A stretch of DNA of 64,000 nt, taken from assembly GCF_003390915.1 (NCBI RefSeq), contig NZ_QMEM01000002.1, positions 434,001-498,000 of the forward strand, given 5' to 3'. The position numbers and the translations under genes were made by a program. Below, piece after piece: positions 44,001-52,077 of this stretch. Within the stretch, counting starts at the first letter, position 1. Each line of letters begins with the position of its first letter. The DNA comes from Lewinella sp. IMCC34183. GTDB taxonomy: Bacteria; Bacteroidota; Bacteroidia; Chitinophagales; Saprospiraceae. A model generated the notes under the pieces. It made no database searches, had not been told where the DNA came from, and saw only the letters and a program-made list of their open reading frames with translations.

Positions 44001-44568
44001 GGAAGGAGGCGCGCTGGCTGCCCGTGGCCCGGTCCAGTTGCAGGGTGTACGCCACCCGGAAGACCGACAGGTAGTTGCTCTGCAGCGGTAGGTCGTCATC
44101 GCCCCCGCCAATCCATTCCGCCCCGCCCCAGGCACGCTCCGAGGGGTCGAGCAGGCCCGTTTCGAACCAGGAAGCGCCGCGCAGCTCCTCCCCCCCGTTG
44201 CCATAGGCCGTTACTTCCCAGCGGTAGCGGGTCTTGGGGGCCAGACGGGTGCCGGCGTAGGGAATGCCCAGCGCCGTACCGCCGGGTACGCGACCGGAGT
44301 TCCAGACGGTCTTGCCCCCGGGATCGGTCACGGTGATGCGGTAGGCCTCCTGTTGCAGTCCGCGCGCGCCCTCCGGCTGCACCAGCTGCCACGCGAAGCG
44401 GGGGGCATTCACGTCGATGCCAAGGGGAGTGGTGGTGTACTCCACTTCCAGCCCGGTCACCTCCTGGGCCACCAGCCGCGACCAGAAGCCGAACAGCAGC
44501 AACAGGAAGAGGATGAACAGCAACGAACTGGCGTGCGATCGCGGGCGGGGGGGCAAGTTGGTGGGCAT
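41032..44568 (-). CDS. Alpha-L-rhamnosidase, GH78 family
   Basis: The start at 44568 gives a basic N-terminus and long hydrophobic segment (SLLFILFLLLLFGFWSRLVAQ); the frame further upstream has no such support. The 1178-residue product has N-terminal Fn3-like and carbohydrate-binding beta domains (with an inserted LamG-like region, about 120-340), the Bac_rhamnosid_N domain (YVTARGVYEVYLNGERVG), and an (alpha/alpha)6 catalytic domain with SIPTDCPQRNERMGWSGDLS, the GH78 hallmark, then a C-terminal beta domain. It removes terminal rhamnose, for instance from rhamnogalacturonan. It fits functionally with the pectin lyases at 21-24 kb though 17 kb away. Confidence 0.93.
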   Translation of the reverse strand: MPTNLPPRPRSHASSLLFILFLLLLFGFWSRLVAQEVTGLEVEYTTTPLGIDVNAPRFAWQLVQPEGARGLQQEAYRITVTDPGGKTVWNSGRVPGGTALGIPYAGTRLAPKTRYRWEVTAYGNGGEELRGASWFETGLLDPSERAWGGAEWIGGGDDDLPLQSNYLSVFRVAYTLQLDRATGSQRASFLWGGNDVRLLDRYMNLYGLENAPDSSYLRLEYDVSGSRPALHVYRVGYAPDDRADRPLLTLPIPDSVIAGGGLYAPHQVEIASVFGNTRIRIDGVEIGTDHERYYNGGWGRGGHALNPIGTSDVIGYPMLADIGFHVPAGQSATFSGLTVSHFRAPANAIWWADGALFAGTDDVDWMGEGYRVSGGNAGTFVLADPSRKAMPMLRKEFSAGTGGIDRARLYVTARGVYEVYLNGERVGEDYFNPGLTQYDRTQLYQTYDVTDRIRSGENALGAWLGEGWWSGNSSFSGLNWNYFGDRQSLLALLEITYADGTTTIVTTDDSWSYYDEGPVRYGSFFQGEVYDAEREATVAGWLTAGYAAAGWTPAEVVPLEGTAYLGENSGRPVDYSRTELIGQIGDNARVVQELTARSVEEVRPGVFVYDMGTNMVGVPRIDFGGLEAGQNIWLRYAEVLYPDLPEYGDKVGMIMIENLRAALAHDHYIARAGENVYQPRFTFHGYRYLEITGIEAALPPEAVKGLVISSVHEVAADYTTSNDHVNQLFHNIVRSQYGNFLSIPTDCPQRNERMGWSGDLSVFARTATYFSDADQFFRRHLLAMRNTQYADGHFADVAPAADGFGGILWGSAGLTVAWESWQQYGDTSLLREHYPAMRAYMDFLRGGIDEKTGVMTAGVLGDWLSPEGNQNDNTLLWESYYIFDLQIMEAVARVLGHTDAAEAYAAQLADRRRHFAATYLEPTTGRTMRSGYDQLADAGPDYIGTQVSYALPVALGAVTGATADTLAARLAELVKSGKEDDGGVVRPPYSLMTGFIGTAWISKALSDHGYSDVAYRLLLQEKYPSWLYPVTQGATSIWERLNSYTIEDGFGNNNSMNSFNHYSFGAVGQWMIAHSLGIQRGAPGFKSFVLRPEPDPSGQLTEASGYYDSPYGRIRAAWKVEGKNLTYTVTVPANTSARLELPASSAKAVSGDAPVTEYRDGRAIVNLSSGTYTFRAGQ

Positions 44569-44827
44569 GATCGGTAGTGTCTGAAAGCATTCTACTCCCG
44601 CATGATACGTCGGCAAGGCGGGACGGGCAAACCCGCAACCGACGATTCGTTTCCTGACCGCTTCCCCCCGCACCCGCGTCCGCGCCCCGGTATCGCTACC
44701 GGTCGGCGGGGCCGCAGGTGCCCCGTCGACCCCCTCACCCGAGCCCCCGGGAAGGCCCAAAAAAAGAAATTCCCGCAAAAAAGGAACAAATTGTTTAAAA
44801 ATAGACTTTGATAGAAAAGCAAACGCC

Positions 44828-45214
44828 ATGAAAGTCAACGTCCAGGAAAAACCCCGCCTCCAGAACGGTCGCCACGTAGTGACCATCACCGAAATTTCCG
44901 AGGGAAAGAGCGAATACAAGGGCATTCCCTTCTTCGCCGCCCGCATGGAAACCGACGAGGGCTTCGTCGAGCAGCGCTTCTACGACAGCGAGCCCAGCCA
45001 GCCCATCCTCGCCGAGCTGATGCGCGCCGTGGAAATGGAGGGCGAGACCCTCGACACCGAAAAGCTGGTCGGCAAGCAGCTGAGCGTGGAGGTCCACGAG
45101 CGCAGCTACCCCGACCCCGACACCGGCCAGGAAAAGACCATCACCGAGGCCGGCCACTTCCAGCAGGTCGGCGAGGCCGATACCAGTGAGCAGCCGAAGG
45201 GCAAGCAGAAATAG
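44828..45214 (+). CDS. Orphan 128-residue acidic protein, possibly OB-fold/ssDNA-related
   Basis: A cytoplasmic 128-residue protein without signal peptide. It starts MKVNVQEKPRLQNGRHVVTI and is rich in beta-forming, Glu-rich segments (EISEGKSEYKGIPFFAARME, LMRAVEMEGETLDTEKLVGK), ending in a basic-polar tail (QPKGKQK). The pattern (short beta N-terminus, 'G..f..r.....eg..eq.fydsepsqp', then 'l.GK.l.v.v') recalls DUF669-type phage-associated DNA-metabolism proteins, but this is only a resemblance. There are no phage genes nearby. The upstream region is a strikingly AT-rich A/T tract (about 44757-44827). Confidence 0.55.
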   Translation: MKVNVQEKPRLQNGRHVVTITEISEGKSEYKGIPFFAARMETDEGFVEQRFYDSEPSQPILAELMRAVEMEGETLDTEKLVGKQLSVEVHERSYPDPDTGQEKTITEAGHFQQVGEADTSEQPKGKQK

Positions 45215-45286
45215 GTCCGCCCTCCGTCGAAAGACGGCGGACGCCGGTCGGAATAGTGCGAAGTGGGTTAACCCTTCGCACTATTC
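45215..45286 (+). repeat. Two hairpins after the orphan gene, second with a 12-bp perfect stem
   Basis: First: GTCCG (45215-45219)/CGGAC (45238-45242) with inner CCGTC-GAAA-GACGG. Second: GAATAGTGCGAA (45251-45262) pairs perfectly with TTCGCACTATTC (45275-45286) around an inner palindrome GGGTTAACCC. No T run follows either. The second ends 18 bp before the TonB receptor start, so it may act as a terminator or as an operator/leader structure for that receptor. Confidence 0.6.
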
Positions 45287-45304
45287 TTCGTTAATGCAGG
45301 AGCT

Positions 45305-47683
45305 ATGAAGCACCCCCTACTCGCCTGCCTGTTATTCGTTTTTTCCTTACCGCTGCTGGCGCAGGAAAATGTCACTTTGAGCGGCTACGTCCGCGACGCC
45401 TCCGACGGAGAAACCCTCATCGGGGCCACCGTCTCCCTGCAGGGGACCGGCAAGGGTACCGTCACCAACGATTACGGCTTCTATTCCCTCACTGTCGCGC
45501 CGGGCGACTACACCGTGGTCGTCAGCTACCTGGGCTACAAGAACCAGCGAACGCAGGTGGAACTGTACGGCAACCTGACGCGTGACTTCGCCCTCGGCGA
45601 GGCGGGCAGCGTACTCGAGGAGGTGGTGGTGACGGCCATCCAGGAAGACGACAACGTGAGCGACGTACAGATGAGCGTGGAGCGGCTCGACATGGGCACC
45701 ATCGAGAAGCTGCCCAGCCTGCTCGGGGAGGTCGACGTCATCCGCAGCATCCAGCTGTTGCCCGGCGTCACGACCGTGGGGGAGGGCGCGGCCGGCTTCA
45801 ACGTACGGGGCGGCAGCATTGACCAAAACCTGGTGATCCTGGACGAAGCGCCCGTTTTCAACAGCAGCCACCTGTTCGGCTTCTTTTCGGTCTTCAACCC
45901 GGACGCCGTGAAGGGTGTCAAACTTTACAAGGGGGGCATCCCCGCCCGCTACGGTGGCCGCCTCTCCTCGATCCTCGACGTGCGCATGAAGGAGGGCAAC
46001 AACCAGCAGTTCGAGATGCAGGGGGGCATCGGCACCATCTTCAGCCGGCTGAGCGTGGAGGCCCCGCTGGTGAAGGACAAATCCTCCTTTCTCCTGGCCG
46101 GCCGCCGCAGCTACATCGATGTGCTGGCCGCGCCCTTTCTCGACGACAACCTCTCCGGTACCCGCCTCAACTTCTACGACCTGACGCTGAAGACCAACTA
46201 CCGCTTCAGCGACAAGGATCAGGTCTTTCTGTCGGGCTACCTCGGCCGCGACGTATTCAGTCCCGGCGACGCCGCCGGCTTCAGCTGGGGTAACGCTACG
46301 GGCACCCTGCGCTGGAACCACCTCTTCTCCGATAAGCTCTTCTCCAACCTGACCGTCTACTACAGCGACTACGACTACGCGATCGACTTCGGCGACGAGC
46401 CGGATCAGGACGCCTTCAACTGGGACGCCAGCATCGTAAATACCAGCATCAAGCCGGAATTCTCCTACTTCATCAACCCCGATAACGTACTCCGCTTCGG
46501 CGGACAGGCCATCTACTACCGCTTCGAGCCGGCCAACGCCATCGCCGTCAGCGGCGGGGAAGAGATCGACATCAGCCTCAGTCGGCAGTGGGCGCTGGAG
46601 TCCAGCGTATTCCTCGAGAACGAAGTGACGCTGTTCGACCGCCTGAAGCTCAACTACGGCCTGCGCCTCAGCCACTTCGCCTACCTGGGCGGGCGCAACC
46701 TCTACGAATTCGGCGCGGCACCCCGCCCGGGCCTGGCCCGCCCGCTCACCGGCATCGAGGCCACCGAGCGCAACGAGGTGATCGACGACTGGCTCTACCT
46801 TGAACCCCGTGCCGCGGCCCAGTACAGCCTGGGCGGCAGCCGCTCCCTCAAGCTCAGCTACCAGCGTACGGTGCAGTACATCCACCTGCTCAGCAATACG
46901 ACGGCCTCCATCCCCCTCGATATCTGGACGCCCAGCACCAACAACATCGAGCCCCAGCTGGCCGACCAGGTGGCGCTCGGCTACTTCCAGAACCTGCGCG
47001 ACAACACTTACGAGCTCAGCCTGGAGACTTACTACAAGGACTTCCGGAACCTCATCGACTACATCGACGGCGCCGACCTCATCCTCAACGAGTTCGTGGA
47101 GGGGCAGATCCTGGCCGGCGACGGCCGCGCCTACGGACTGGAGGTGCAACTCAAGAAAACGAAGGGACGCGCCTCCGGCTGGCTCAGCTACACCCTGGCG
47201 CGCTCGGAGCGGCTGGTGCCCGGCATCAACAACGATGCGTGGTATCCCACCCGCTTCGACCAGACGCACAACTTCAACCTGACGGCCTTCTACGAACTGT
47301 CGGACCGCGTGAGCCTGAGCGGCACCTTCGTCTACAATACCGGCACCCCCACCACTCTGCCCAACAGCGGCTACTACCAGCTGGGCTACTACGTGCCCTA
47401 CAACGCCGGTGACGCACGTAACAATTTCCGCATCCCGGACTACCACCGGCTCGACGTCAGCCTGACCCTCGACCCTAAAAAGGAAAAGGCCGACCGCCGC
47501 TGGCGGGGGCAGTGGATCTTCGGGGTGTACAACCTGTACGCCCGCCGCAATCCGTTCACCATCTACGCCGATCAGGTGGAAGGGCGCACCCTGCCCGGGC
47601 AGGCCATCAATACGGAGGCCATCAAGCTCTCTGTGGTGGGCAGCATCATCCCCTCGGTTTCCTACAACTTCACCTTCAAATGA
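45305..47683 (+). CDS. TonB-dependent receptor (DUF4249-partnered)
   Basis: A 792-residue outer membrane receptor. Signal peptide LLFVFSLPLLAQ, a carboxypeptidase-like domain (about 22-95, SGYVRDASDGETLIGATVSL), a plug (about 115-215, with LPSLLGEVDVIRSIQLLPGV and GFNVRGGSIDQNLVILDEAPV) and a barrel. This is the family regularly paired with DUF4249 lipoproteins in Bacteroidota; the ATGA overlap with the next gene confirms that pairing here. Substrate unknown. A related pair lies at 55998-59812 on the other strand. Confidence 0.9.
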   Translation: MKHPLLACLLFVFSLPLLAQENVTLSGYVRDASDGETLIGATVSLQGTGKGTVTNDYGFYSLTVAPGDYTVVVSYLGYKNQRTQVELYGNLTRDFALGEAGSVLEEVVVTAIQEDDNVSDVQMSVERLDMGTIEKLPSLLGEVDVIRSIQLLPGVTTVGEGAAGFNVRGGSIDQNLVILDEAPVFNSSHLFGFFSVFNPDAVKGVKLYKGGIPARYGGRLSSILDVRMKEGNNQQFEMQGGIGTIFSRLSVEAPLVKDKSSFLLAGRRSYIDVLAAPFLDDNLSGTRLNFYDLTLKTNYRFSDKDQVFLSGYLGRDVFSPGDAAGFSWGNATGTLRWNHLFSDKLFSNLTVYYSDYDYAIDFGDEPDQDAFNWDASIVNTSIKPEFSYFINPDNVLRFGGQAIYYRFEPANAIAVSGGEEIDISLSRQWALESSVFLENEVTLFDRLKLNYGLRLSHFAYLGGRNLYEFGAAPRPGLARPLTGIEATERNEVIDDWLYLEPRAAAQYSLGGSRSLKLSYQRTVQYIHLLSNTTASIPLDIWTPSTNNIEPQLADQVALGYFQNLRDNTYELSLETYYKDFRNLIDYIDGADLILNEFVEGQILAGDGRAYGLEVQLKKTKGRASGWLSYTLARSERLVPGINNDAWYPTRFDQTHNFNLTAFYELSDRVSLSGTFVYNTGTPTTLPNSGYYQLGYYVPYNAGDARNNFRIPDYHRLDVSLTLDPKKEKADRRWRGQWIFGVYNLYARRNPFTIYADQVEGRTLPGQAINTEAIKLSVVGSIIPSVSYNFTFK

Positions 47684-48567
47684 TCCGCTCCCTCTGTTTG
47701 CTGCTGCTGGCCGTCTGCCTGTGGAACTGTGAGGACACCGTCCTCCTGGATACCGACTTCGACGAGCCGGAACTCGTCGTCGATGCCTGGCTCACTAACC
47801 GCTCCGAACCGCAAACCATCCGGCTCACGGAAACCCAGTCCTACTACGCCAACCGGCAGCCGACGACCGTCGACAATGCCGAAGTGACGGTCTGCCGCAT
47901 TTCCCCCGACCAGCGGTGCTTCACCTTCGAGCGGCAGGACAGCGGCCGCTACGTCTGGACGCCCGCCCCCGGAGATTCGCTCGGTACGGTCGGTGACGCC
48001 TTCGTCCTCGGCATCGAGCACGCCGGCCTGCAGTACGGCAGCCAGACCGCCATCAGGCGGGTACCGGAGATCGACTCCATCGCCGTCCGCTTCGAGGAGG
48101 AGCAGCTCGGCCTCGACGCGGGACTGTACGCCCAGTTGTACGCCCGCGATTTCGTGGGTACCGGGGATGCCTACCTCATCCGCACCACCATCAACGACAC
48201 CCTGCTCAACCGGCCGGGCGAGCTGTCGCTGGTCTACGACGCCACCTTCGACGTGGGCAGTGCGGCCGACGGCATCGTATTCATTTTTCCCATCCGGTTC
48301 AGCATCAACAAGACGGACGACGACGGCGGTGTGGTTGCCCTGCAGCCCGGCGACGATATCCAGGTTGACCTCTGGTCGCTGAGCCCCCAGGCCTTCTTCT
48401 TCCTCAGCGTAGCCCGCGACCAGATCCAGAACGGCTCGAACGGCATTTTCCAGATCCCGGTGGCTAATTCTCCGGGCAACGTGCTTCGGTTGGATACGGA
48501 GAAGCCGGTGCCCGGCGTCTTCAACGTAGCCGCCGTCAGCCGCCGGGCGCGCACGGTCACGGAGTAG
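47680..48567 (+). CDS. DUF4249 family lipoprotein
   Basis: The start at 47680 overlaps the receptor stop (ATGA); the frame upstream is a shadow. The 295-residue product has a lipobox (LAVCLWNC, Cys17) followed by EDTVLLDTDFDEPELVVDAWLT, the conserved DUF4249 opening, and beta-rich segments such as TVCRISPDQRC and QYGSQTAIRRVPEID. DUF4249 proteins are thought to sit at the outer membrane with their TonB receptor, perhaps in a SusD-like lid role, but this is not demonstrated. Confidence 0.85.
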   Translation: MIRSLCLLLLAVCLWNCEDTVLLDTDFDEPELVVDAWLTNRSEPQTIRLTETQSYYANRQPTTVDNAEVTVCRISPDQRCFTFERQDSGRYVWTPAPGDSLGTVGDAFVLGIEHAGLQYGSQTAIRRVPEIDSIAVRFEEEQLGLDAGLYAQLYARDFVGTGDAYLIRTTINDTLLNRPGELSLVYDATFDVGSAADGIVFIFPIRFSINKTDDDGGVVALQPGDDIQVDLWSLSPQAFFFLSVARDQIQNGSNGIFQIPVANSPGNVLRLDTEKPVPGVFNVAAVSRRARTVTE

Positions 48568-48656
48568 CGCGGACGCCCCGTTTGTGACGGCGGCAGTACT
48601 TTACCGTCTCACCCTGGACCGACCGTCAAACCGGCCGCCCTGTAGCTCTTTTTGCC

Positions 48657-49241
48657 ATGACCGCCCCGCCTTACGGATGCGACTCGACAATGGAGGATAT
48701 GGACATCGTGCAAGCGTACCGCGCCCACCAGCACGCTACCTGCTTCCAGATCCTGTACGACCGGTACGCAGGAAAGGTATACAGCAAGGCCCTGACGATG
48801 CTCCACAAGCAAAGCGAGGCCGAAGACGCTACCCAGGAGATCTTCACCAAGGTATTCCTGAGTCTCGGCCGGTTTGAGGGGCAGTCGAAGTTTTCCACCT
48901 GGGTCTATTCCATAACGTACAACCTGTGCATCGACAAGATCCGCAAGAGCAAGCGCAACCGCGACCTCTTCGCCACCGAACTCGACGACCCGCCCGACAA
49001 GGCGGAAGAAGTGCCCGACGAGGCGCTGCTCACGATGCAGGTCCACGAACTGCGGTACGTCCTCAGCCAGCTGACGGAGGGCGAGCGTACCCTGCTACTG
49101 ATGAAGTACAAGGACGGCGTGAAGGTCAAAGCCATCGCCGACCTGCTGGGCAAAAACGAGTCGGCCGTTAAAATGCAGCTCAAACGCATCAAGGAAAAGG
49201 CCAAACGCATTCACGATAAACGCTTCGCTTCCCTAACTTAA
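48657..49241 (+). CDS. Sigma-70 family (ECF-type) RNA polymerase sigma factor
   Basis: A 194-residue factor. Region 2 (FQILYDRYAGKVYSKALTML to FSTWVYSITYNLCIDKIRK) and region 4 (LSQLTEGERTLLLMKYKDGVKVKAIADLLGKNESAVKMQLKR, split here by short loops) are both clear, so it is an ECF-like sigma. Met at 48657 is used; Met at 48690 is a possible shorter start. A 95-residue protein of unknown function begins 5 bp after its stop, so the two are co-translated. No FecR-type anti-sigma is adjacent. Confidence 0.9.
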   Translation: MTAPPYGCDSTMEDMDIVQAYRAHQHATCFQILYDRYAGKVYSKALTMLHKQSEAEDATQEIFTKVFLSLGRFEGQSKFSTWVYSITYNLCIDKIRKSKRNRDLFATELDDPPDKAEEVPDEALLTMQVHELRYVLSQLTEGERTLLLMKYKDGVKVKAIADLLGKNESAVKMQLKRIKEKAKRIHDKRFASLT

Positions 49242-49246
49242 GCCCC

Positions 49247-49534
49247 ATGAACAGCTTCCTCGCGCTACGGGACCAGGACCTGGACGCCTTCACCGGCGAG
49301 CGCCGGCGGGCCGTGCGTAGCCGCGTGGAGCGCAACCTGCGCACGGCGGAATTCATCGGCAGCCTCGTGGAACTTTTCGGCCCGGTGGTGGGCAACACCC
49401 TCTCCGTGCTCGGCGGCGGCCAGGCTGCCTACGACGGCGAGCCCGTCCTGCGCACCCTCACGCAGGTAGACGACGATGATCCCTTTGGCAGTCCGCCCGC
49501 CGGTCCGACCGGTCCCGGTGAAATCGTTCGTTAA
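49247..49534 (+). CDS. Small protein co-translated with the sigma factor
   Basis: A 95-residue protein, 5 bp downstream of the sigma factor. The N-terminal half is highly charged and helical (GERRRAVRSRVERNLRTAEF). One moderately hydrophobic stretch follows (IGSLVELFGPVVGNTLSVLG), then an acidic, Pro-rich tail (DDDDPFGSPPAGPTGPG). Not recognised. The tight spacing invites the idea that it modulates the sigma factor, but there is no anti-sigma motif to support it. Confidence 0.6.
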   Translation: MNSFLALRDQDLDAFTGERRRAVRSRVERNLRTAEFIGSLVELFGPVVGNTLSVLGGGQAAYDGEPVLRTLTQVDDDDPFGSPPAGPTGPGEIVR

Positions 49535-49542
49535 TTAGCGGT

Positions 49543-50391
49543 ATGGATTCAGCCCTCGAAATGCTCCGCCTGCAGATTTACCAGATGCTCACGATCATCC
49601 CCTCCCTGATCGTCGCCATCGTACTGCTCCTCATCGGGTACATCGCCGCGAAGGTGCTCTACCAGGTAGTCCGGCGATTAGTCGCGGCCGCAGGCCTGGA
49701 TCGCCTTTCCGAACGCCTGCGGAGGACAGAACCCTTTCGCGGTACCCAGTGGAGCATCGTGCCCAGCCGGCTGCTCGCCGGTTTCGTGTATTACTTCGTG
49801 CTGATCGTCTTCACCATGGCGGCCGTACATGCCCTCGGCATGGATATGCTCTCGGCCCTTATCGCGGAACTCGTCGCTTACCTGCCCCACGCGATCGCTG
49901 CCCTGCTCATCCTGCTCGGCGGGCTCTTCCTGGCGGACTTCGTTCGGCGTATCGTAGTAGCTACCTGCCGCTCGCTCGGCATCACCGCGGAAAACCTGAT
50001 CGGCAACGCCGTCTTCTACTTCATCCTGCTTAATATCATCCTCATCGCCCTGCGGCAGGCGGAGTTGCAGACCGAGTTCATGGAGAACAACGTGAGCATT
50101 TTGCTGGCGGGGCTCGCGGGTGCCTTTGCCATCGGGTACGGGCTGGCCTCCCGGCACATCATGAGTAACATCCTGGCCAGTTTCTACAACCGCAACCAGA
50201 TCCGCGTGGGCGACGAGATCAGCATCGCCGGCAAGCGCGGAGAAGTAGTACAGCTCAACAACCTCAGCATTACCCTGCGGTCCGAGGACTCCGAATTCAC
50301 GGTGCCCTTCAGTAAGCTCAGCAGCGAAGGCTTTGAAATGCACAGTCGCCGCGCCAGCGGCCCCGCCCTCCCGCCCCACCTGGGTAGGTAG
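49543..50391 (+). CDS. Mechanosensitive ion channel, MscS-type
   Basis: A 282-residue inner membrane channel. Hydrophobic helices at about 12-35, 75-95, 105-130 and 150-172 precede the pore-lining helix (LLAGLAGAFAIGYGLASRH) and the cytoplasmic MscS beta domain (IRVGDEISIAGKRGEVVQLNNLSITLRS, in two parts). The C-terminus is short, as in small MscS-like channels. It opens on membrane tension to release solutes. It starts 9 bp after the small protein gene, in the same direction. Confidence 0.85.
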   Translation: MDSALEMLRLQIYQMLTIIPSLIVAIVLLLIGYIAAKVLYQVVRRLVAAAGLDRLSERLRRTEPFRGTQWSIVPSRLLAGFVYYFVLIVFTMAAVHALGMDMLSALIAELVAYLPHAIAALLILLGGLFLADFVRRIVVATCRSLGITAENLIGNAVFYFILLNIILIALRQAELQTEFMENNVSILLAGLAGAFAIGYGLASRHIMSNILASFYNRNQIRVGDEISIAGKRGEVVQLNNLSITLRSEDSEFTVPFSKLSSEGFEMHSRRASGPALPPHLGR

Positions 50392-50450
50392 CCGGAGGGG
50401 AGTGCGTATTATTGCCCCGCCGCGCCCGCCGGCCCCCCAATCGCACGCGT

Positions 50451-51467
50451 ATGAAGTCCGTACCCTACCTGTTATTCTTTTTTTTCCTGACCACCGCCCT
50501 GTCCGCCCAGCAGGAAAAGAAGGAGATCCCCGAAGGCTGGCGCTTTGGCGCGGGCATCGGATTCGACATCACCCAGCTCCTGCAGATCAACCCCAAGCAG
50601 GGGGCCGGACAGAACCGCCTGGGCTTCGGCAGTGCCATAAACAGCTTCGCCAAGTACCGGCGGGGGCGACGCGACTGGGATAATACCCTGCTCTGGCAGT
50701 TCGGCCTCCAGCGGCTCGGCGCGGGCGTCATCGCGAACAACTTCGACAGGCCGATCCCCTTCCAGAAAACGGTAGACGAGCTGCGCCTGGGTAGCAAATA
50801 CGGCTACCGCATCCGCGAGGGCGGCGAGCTTTACTATTCGGTCAATGCCACCTTTTTGAGTCAGTTCTTTCCGACGTACCAGTTCCCCGACATCTATTCC
50901 GGCAACTTCATCGCCGACTTTCCCGATACCGGCCGCAGCCCCCTGTCCAAGTTTCTCGCTCCCGCCACCGCTACTCTCGCCGTAGGTTTCGACTACCAGC
51001 CAAACGATAACGTCAGCCTGTTCCTTTCCCCGGTGAGCTCGAAGTTCATCATCGTGGCGAGCGACAGCATTGCCAGTCGCGGCGTACACGGTAATCCGGT
51101 AAGCGGCCAGCCCAACGACCTGGGGATCTACCCGGAATTCAAGAACGTGGACGCCCAGATCGGTGCCTCCTTCCAGGCGGCGTACGCCAACTCCTTCCTT
51201 ACCGACGACCGCATCACCCTCACCTCCAAGCTCGGGCTGTACTCCAACTACCTCCGTAACCCCCAGAATGTAGACGTCGACTGGCAGAACAGCATCGCCT
51301 TCACGATCACCGAGAACCTGCAGCTCACCCTGTTCGCCAACCTTTTCTACGACGACGATATCCTGGTAAGAATAACCGACTACAACGCCCCGAACGGTAC
51401 CGCCGGACTGGGCAAGCGCGTGAGCTTCACCGAGCAGTTGCTGATTACCTACGCACGGACTTTCTGA
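50451..51467 (+). CDS. DUF3078 family outer membrane protein
   Basis: The start at 50451 (MKSVPYLLFFFFLTTALSAQ) gives a signal peptide; the frame to 50412 adds nothing plausible. The 338-residue product has the DUF3078 opening (WRFGAGIGFDITQLLQINPK and GFGSAINSFAKYRRG) and alternating beta-strand patterns, ending in an aromatic residue (ITYARTF), as expected for a small outer membrane barrel. Function unknown. Transcribed with the following uracil-DNA glycosylase-like gene (4-bp gap). Confidence 0.85.
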   Translation: MKSVPYLLFFFFLTTALSAQQEKKEIPEGWRFGAGIGFDITQLLQINPKQGAGQNRLGFGSAINSFAKYRRGRRDWDNTLLWQFGLQRLGAGVIANNFDRPIPFQKTVDELRLGSKYGYRIREGGELYYSVNATFLSQFFPTYQFPDIYSGNFIADFPDTGRSPLSKFLAPATATLAVGFDYQPNDNVSLFLSPVSSKFIIVASDSIASRGVHGNPVSGQPNDLGIYPEFKNVDAQIGASFQAAYANSFLTDDRITLTSKLGLYSNYLRNPQNVDVDWQNSIAFTITENLQLTLFANLFYDDDILVRITDYNAPNGTAGLGKRVSFTEQLLITYARTF

Positions 51468-51471
51468 GCGG

Positions 51472-52077
51472 ATGGCCGAACGCTTCACTCCCGCCTACGA
51501 CCACCCCCTGCTCGACCGGGCCCGGGCCTGTACCGTCTGCGCCGCCCACCTCCCCCTGGGTCCCAACCCGATCTTTCGCATTCATCCCGACTGCCGGATC
51601 GCCCTCATCAGCCAGGCACCGGGCAGGCTGGCTCACCAGTCCAGCGTGGCCTGGGACGATCCCAGCGGCCGGCGCCTGCGCGACTGGCTGGGAGTCACCG
51701 AATCCGAGTTCTACGATTCCACCACCTTTGCCGTACTCCCGATCGGCCTCTGCTATCCGGGCAAGGGCAAGGGGGGCGACCTGCCCCCACGCCCCGAGTG
51801 CGCTCCGCTCTGGCAGCAGCCCCTCCTGGAATTGATGCCCAATCTGGAACTGAAGATTTTGATCGGCGCCTATTCCCAGGCCCACTACCTCGGGGCCCGG
51901 CGGGGAAAGAACCTTACACAGACCGTGAGGCAGTACCAGGATTACCTGCCGGAGTACTTCCCCATCCCCCACCCGAGCCCCCGCAACGGGATCTACCTGC
52001 GGCGTAACCCCTGGTTCGAGGAAGACAACATTCCCCACCTGCAGGCGCTGGTGGCCGATATCCGGCAGGGCGACTAG
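51472..52077 (+). CDS. Uracil-DNA glycosylase family protein
   Basis: A 201-residue cytoplasmic protein of the uracil-DNA glycosylase superfamily. The CTVC pair (about residues 17-20), the LISQAPGRLAHQSSVAWDDPS active-site-like segment (in two parts) and the C-terminal PIPHPSPRNGIYLRRNPWF loop match the family. GQAPG-type motif is here SQAPG. It is likely to excise a damaged base, or to be a related DNA-binding hydrolase. It starts 4 bp after the DUF3078 gene and ends overlapping the convergent SDR gene by 4 bp. Confidence 0.85.
   Translation: MAERFTPAYDHPLLDRARACTVCAAHLPLGPNPIFRIHPDCRIALISQAPGRLAHQSSVAWDDPSGRRLRDWLGVTESEFYDSTTFAVLPIGLCYPGKGKGGDLPPRPECAPLWQQPLLELMPNLELKILIGAYSQAHYLGARRGKNLTQTVRQYQDYLPEYFPIPHPSPRNGIYLRRNPWFEEDNIPHLQALVADIRQGD

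Noticed and set aside
41347-44091. 914-residue plus-strand open frame inside the rhamnosidase gene
   Set aside because: Antisense to clear GH78 motifs; low-complexity Val/Gly/His/Arg-rich product with no signal or domain.
45347-47446. 699-residue minus-strand open frame opposite a TonB receptor
   Set aside because: Antisense shadow in high-GC coding DNA; composition is typical of reversed codons.
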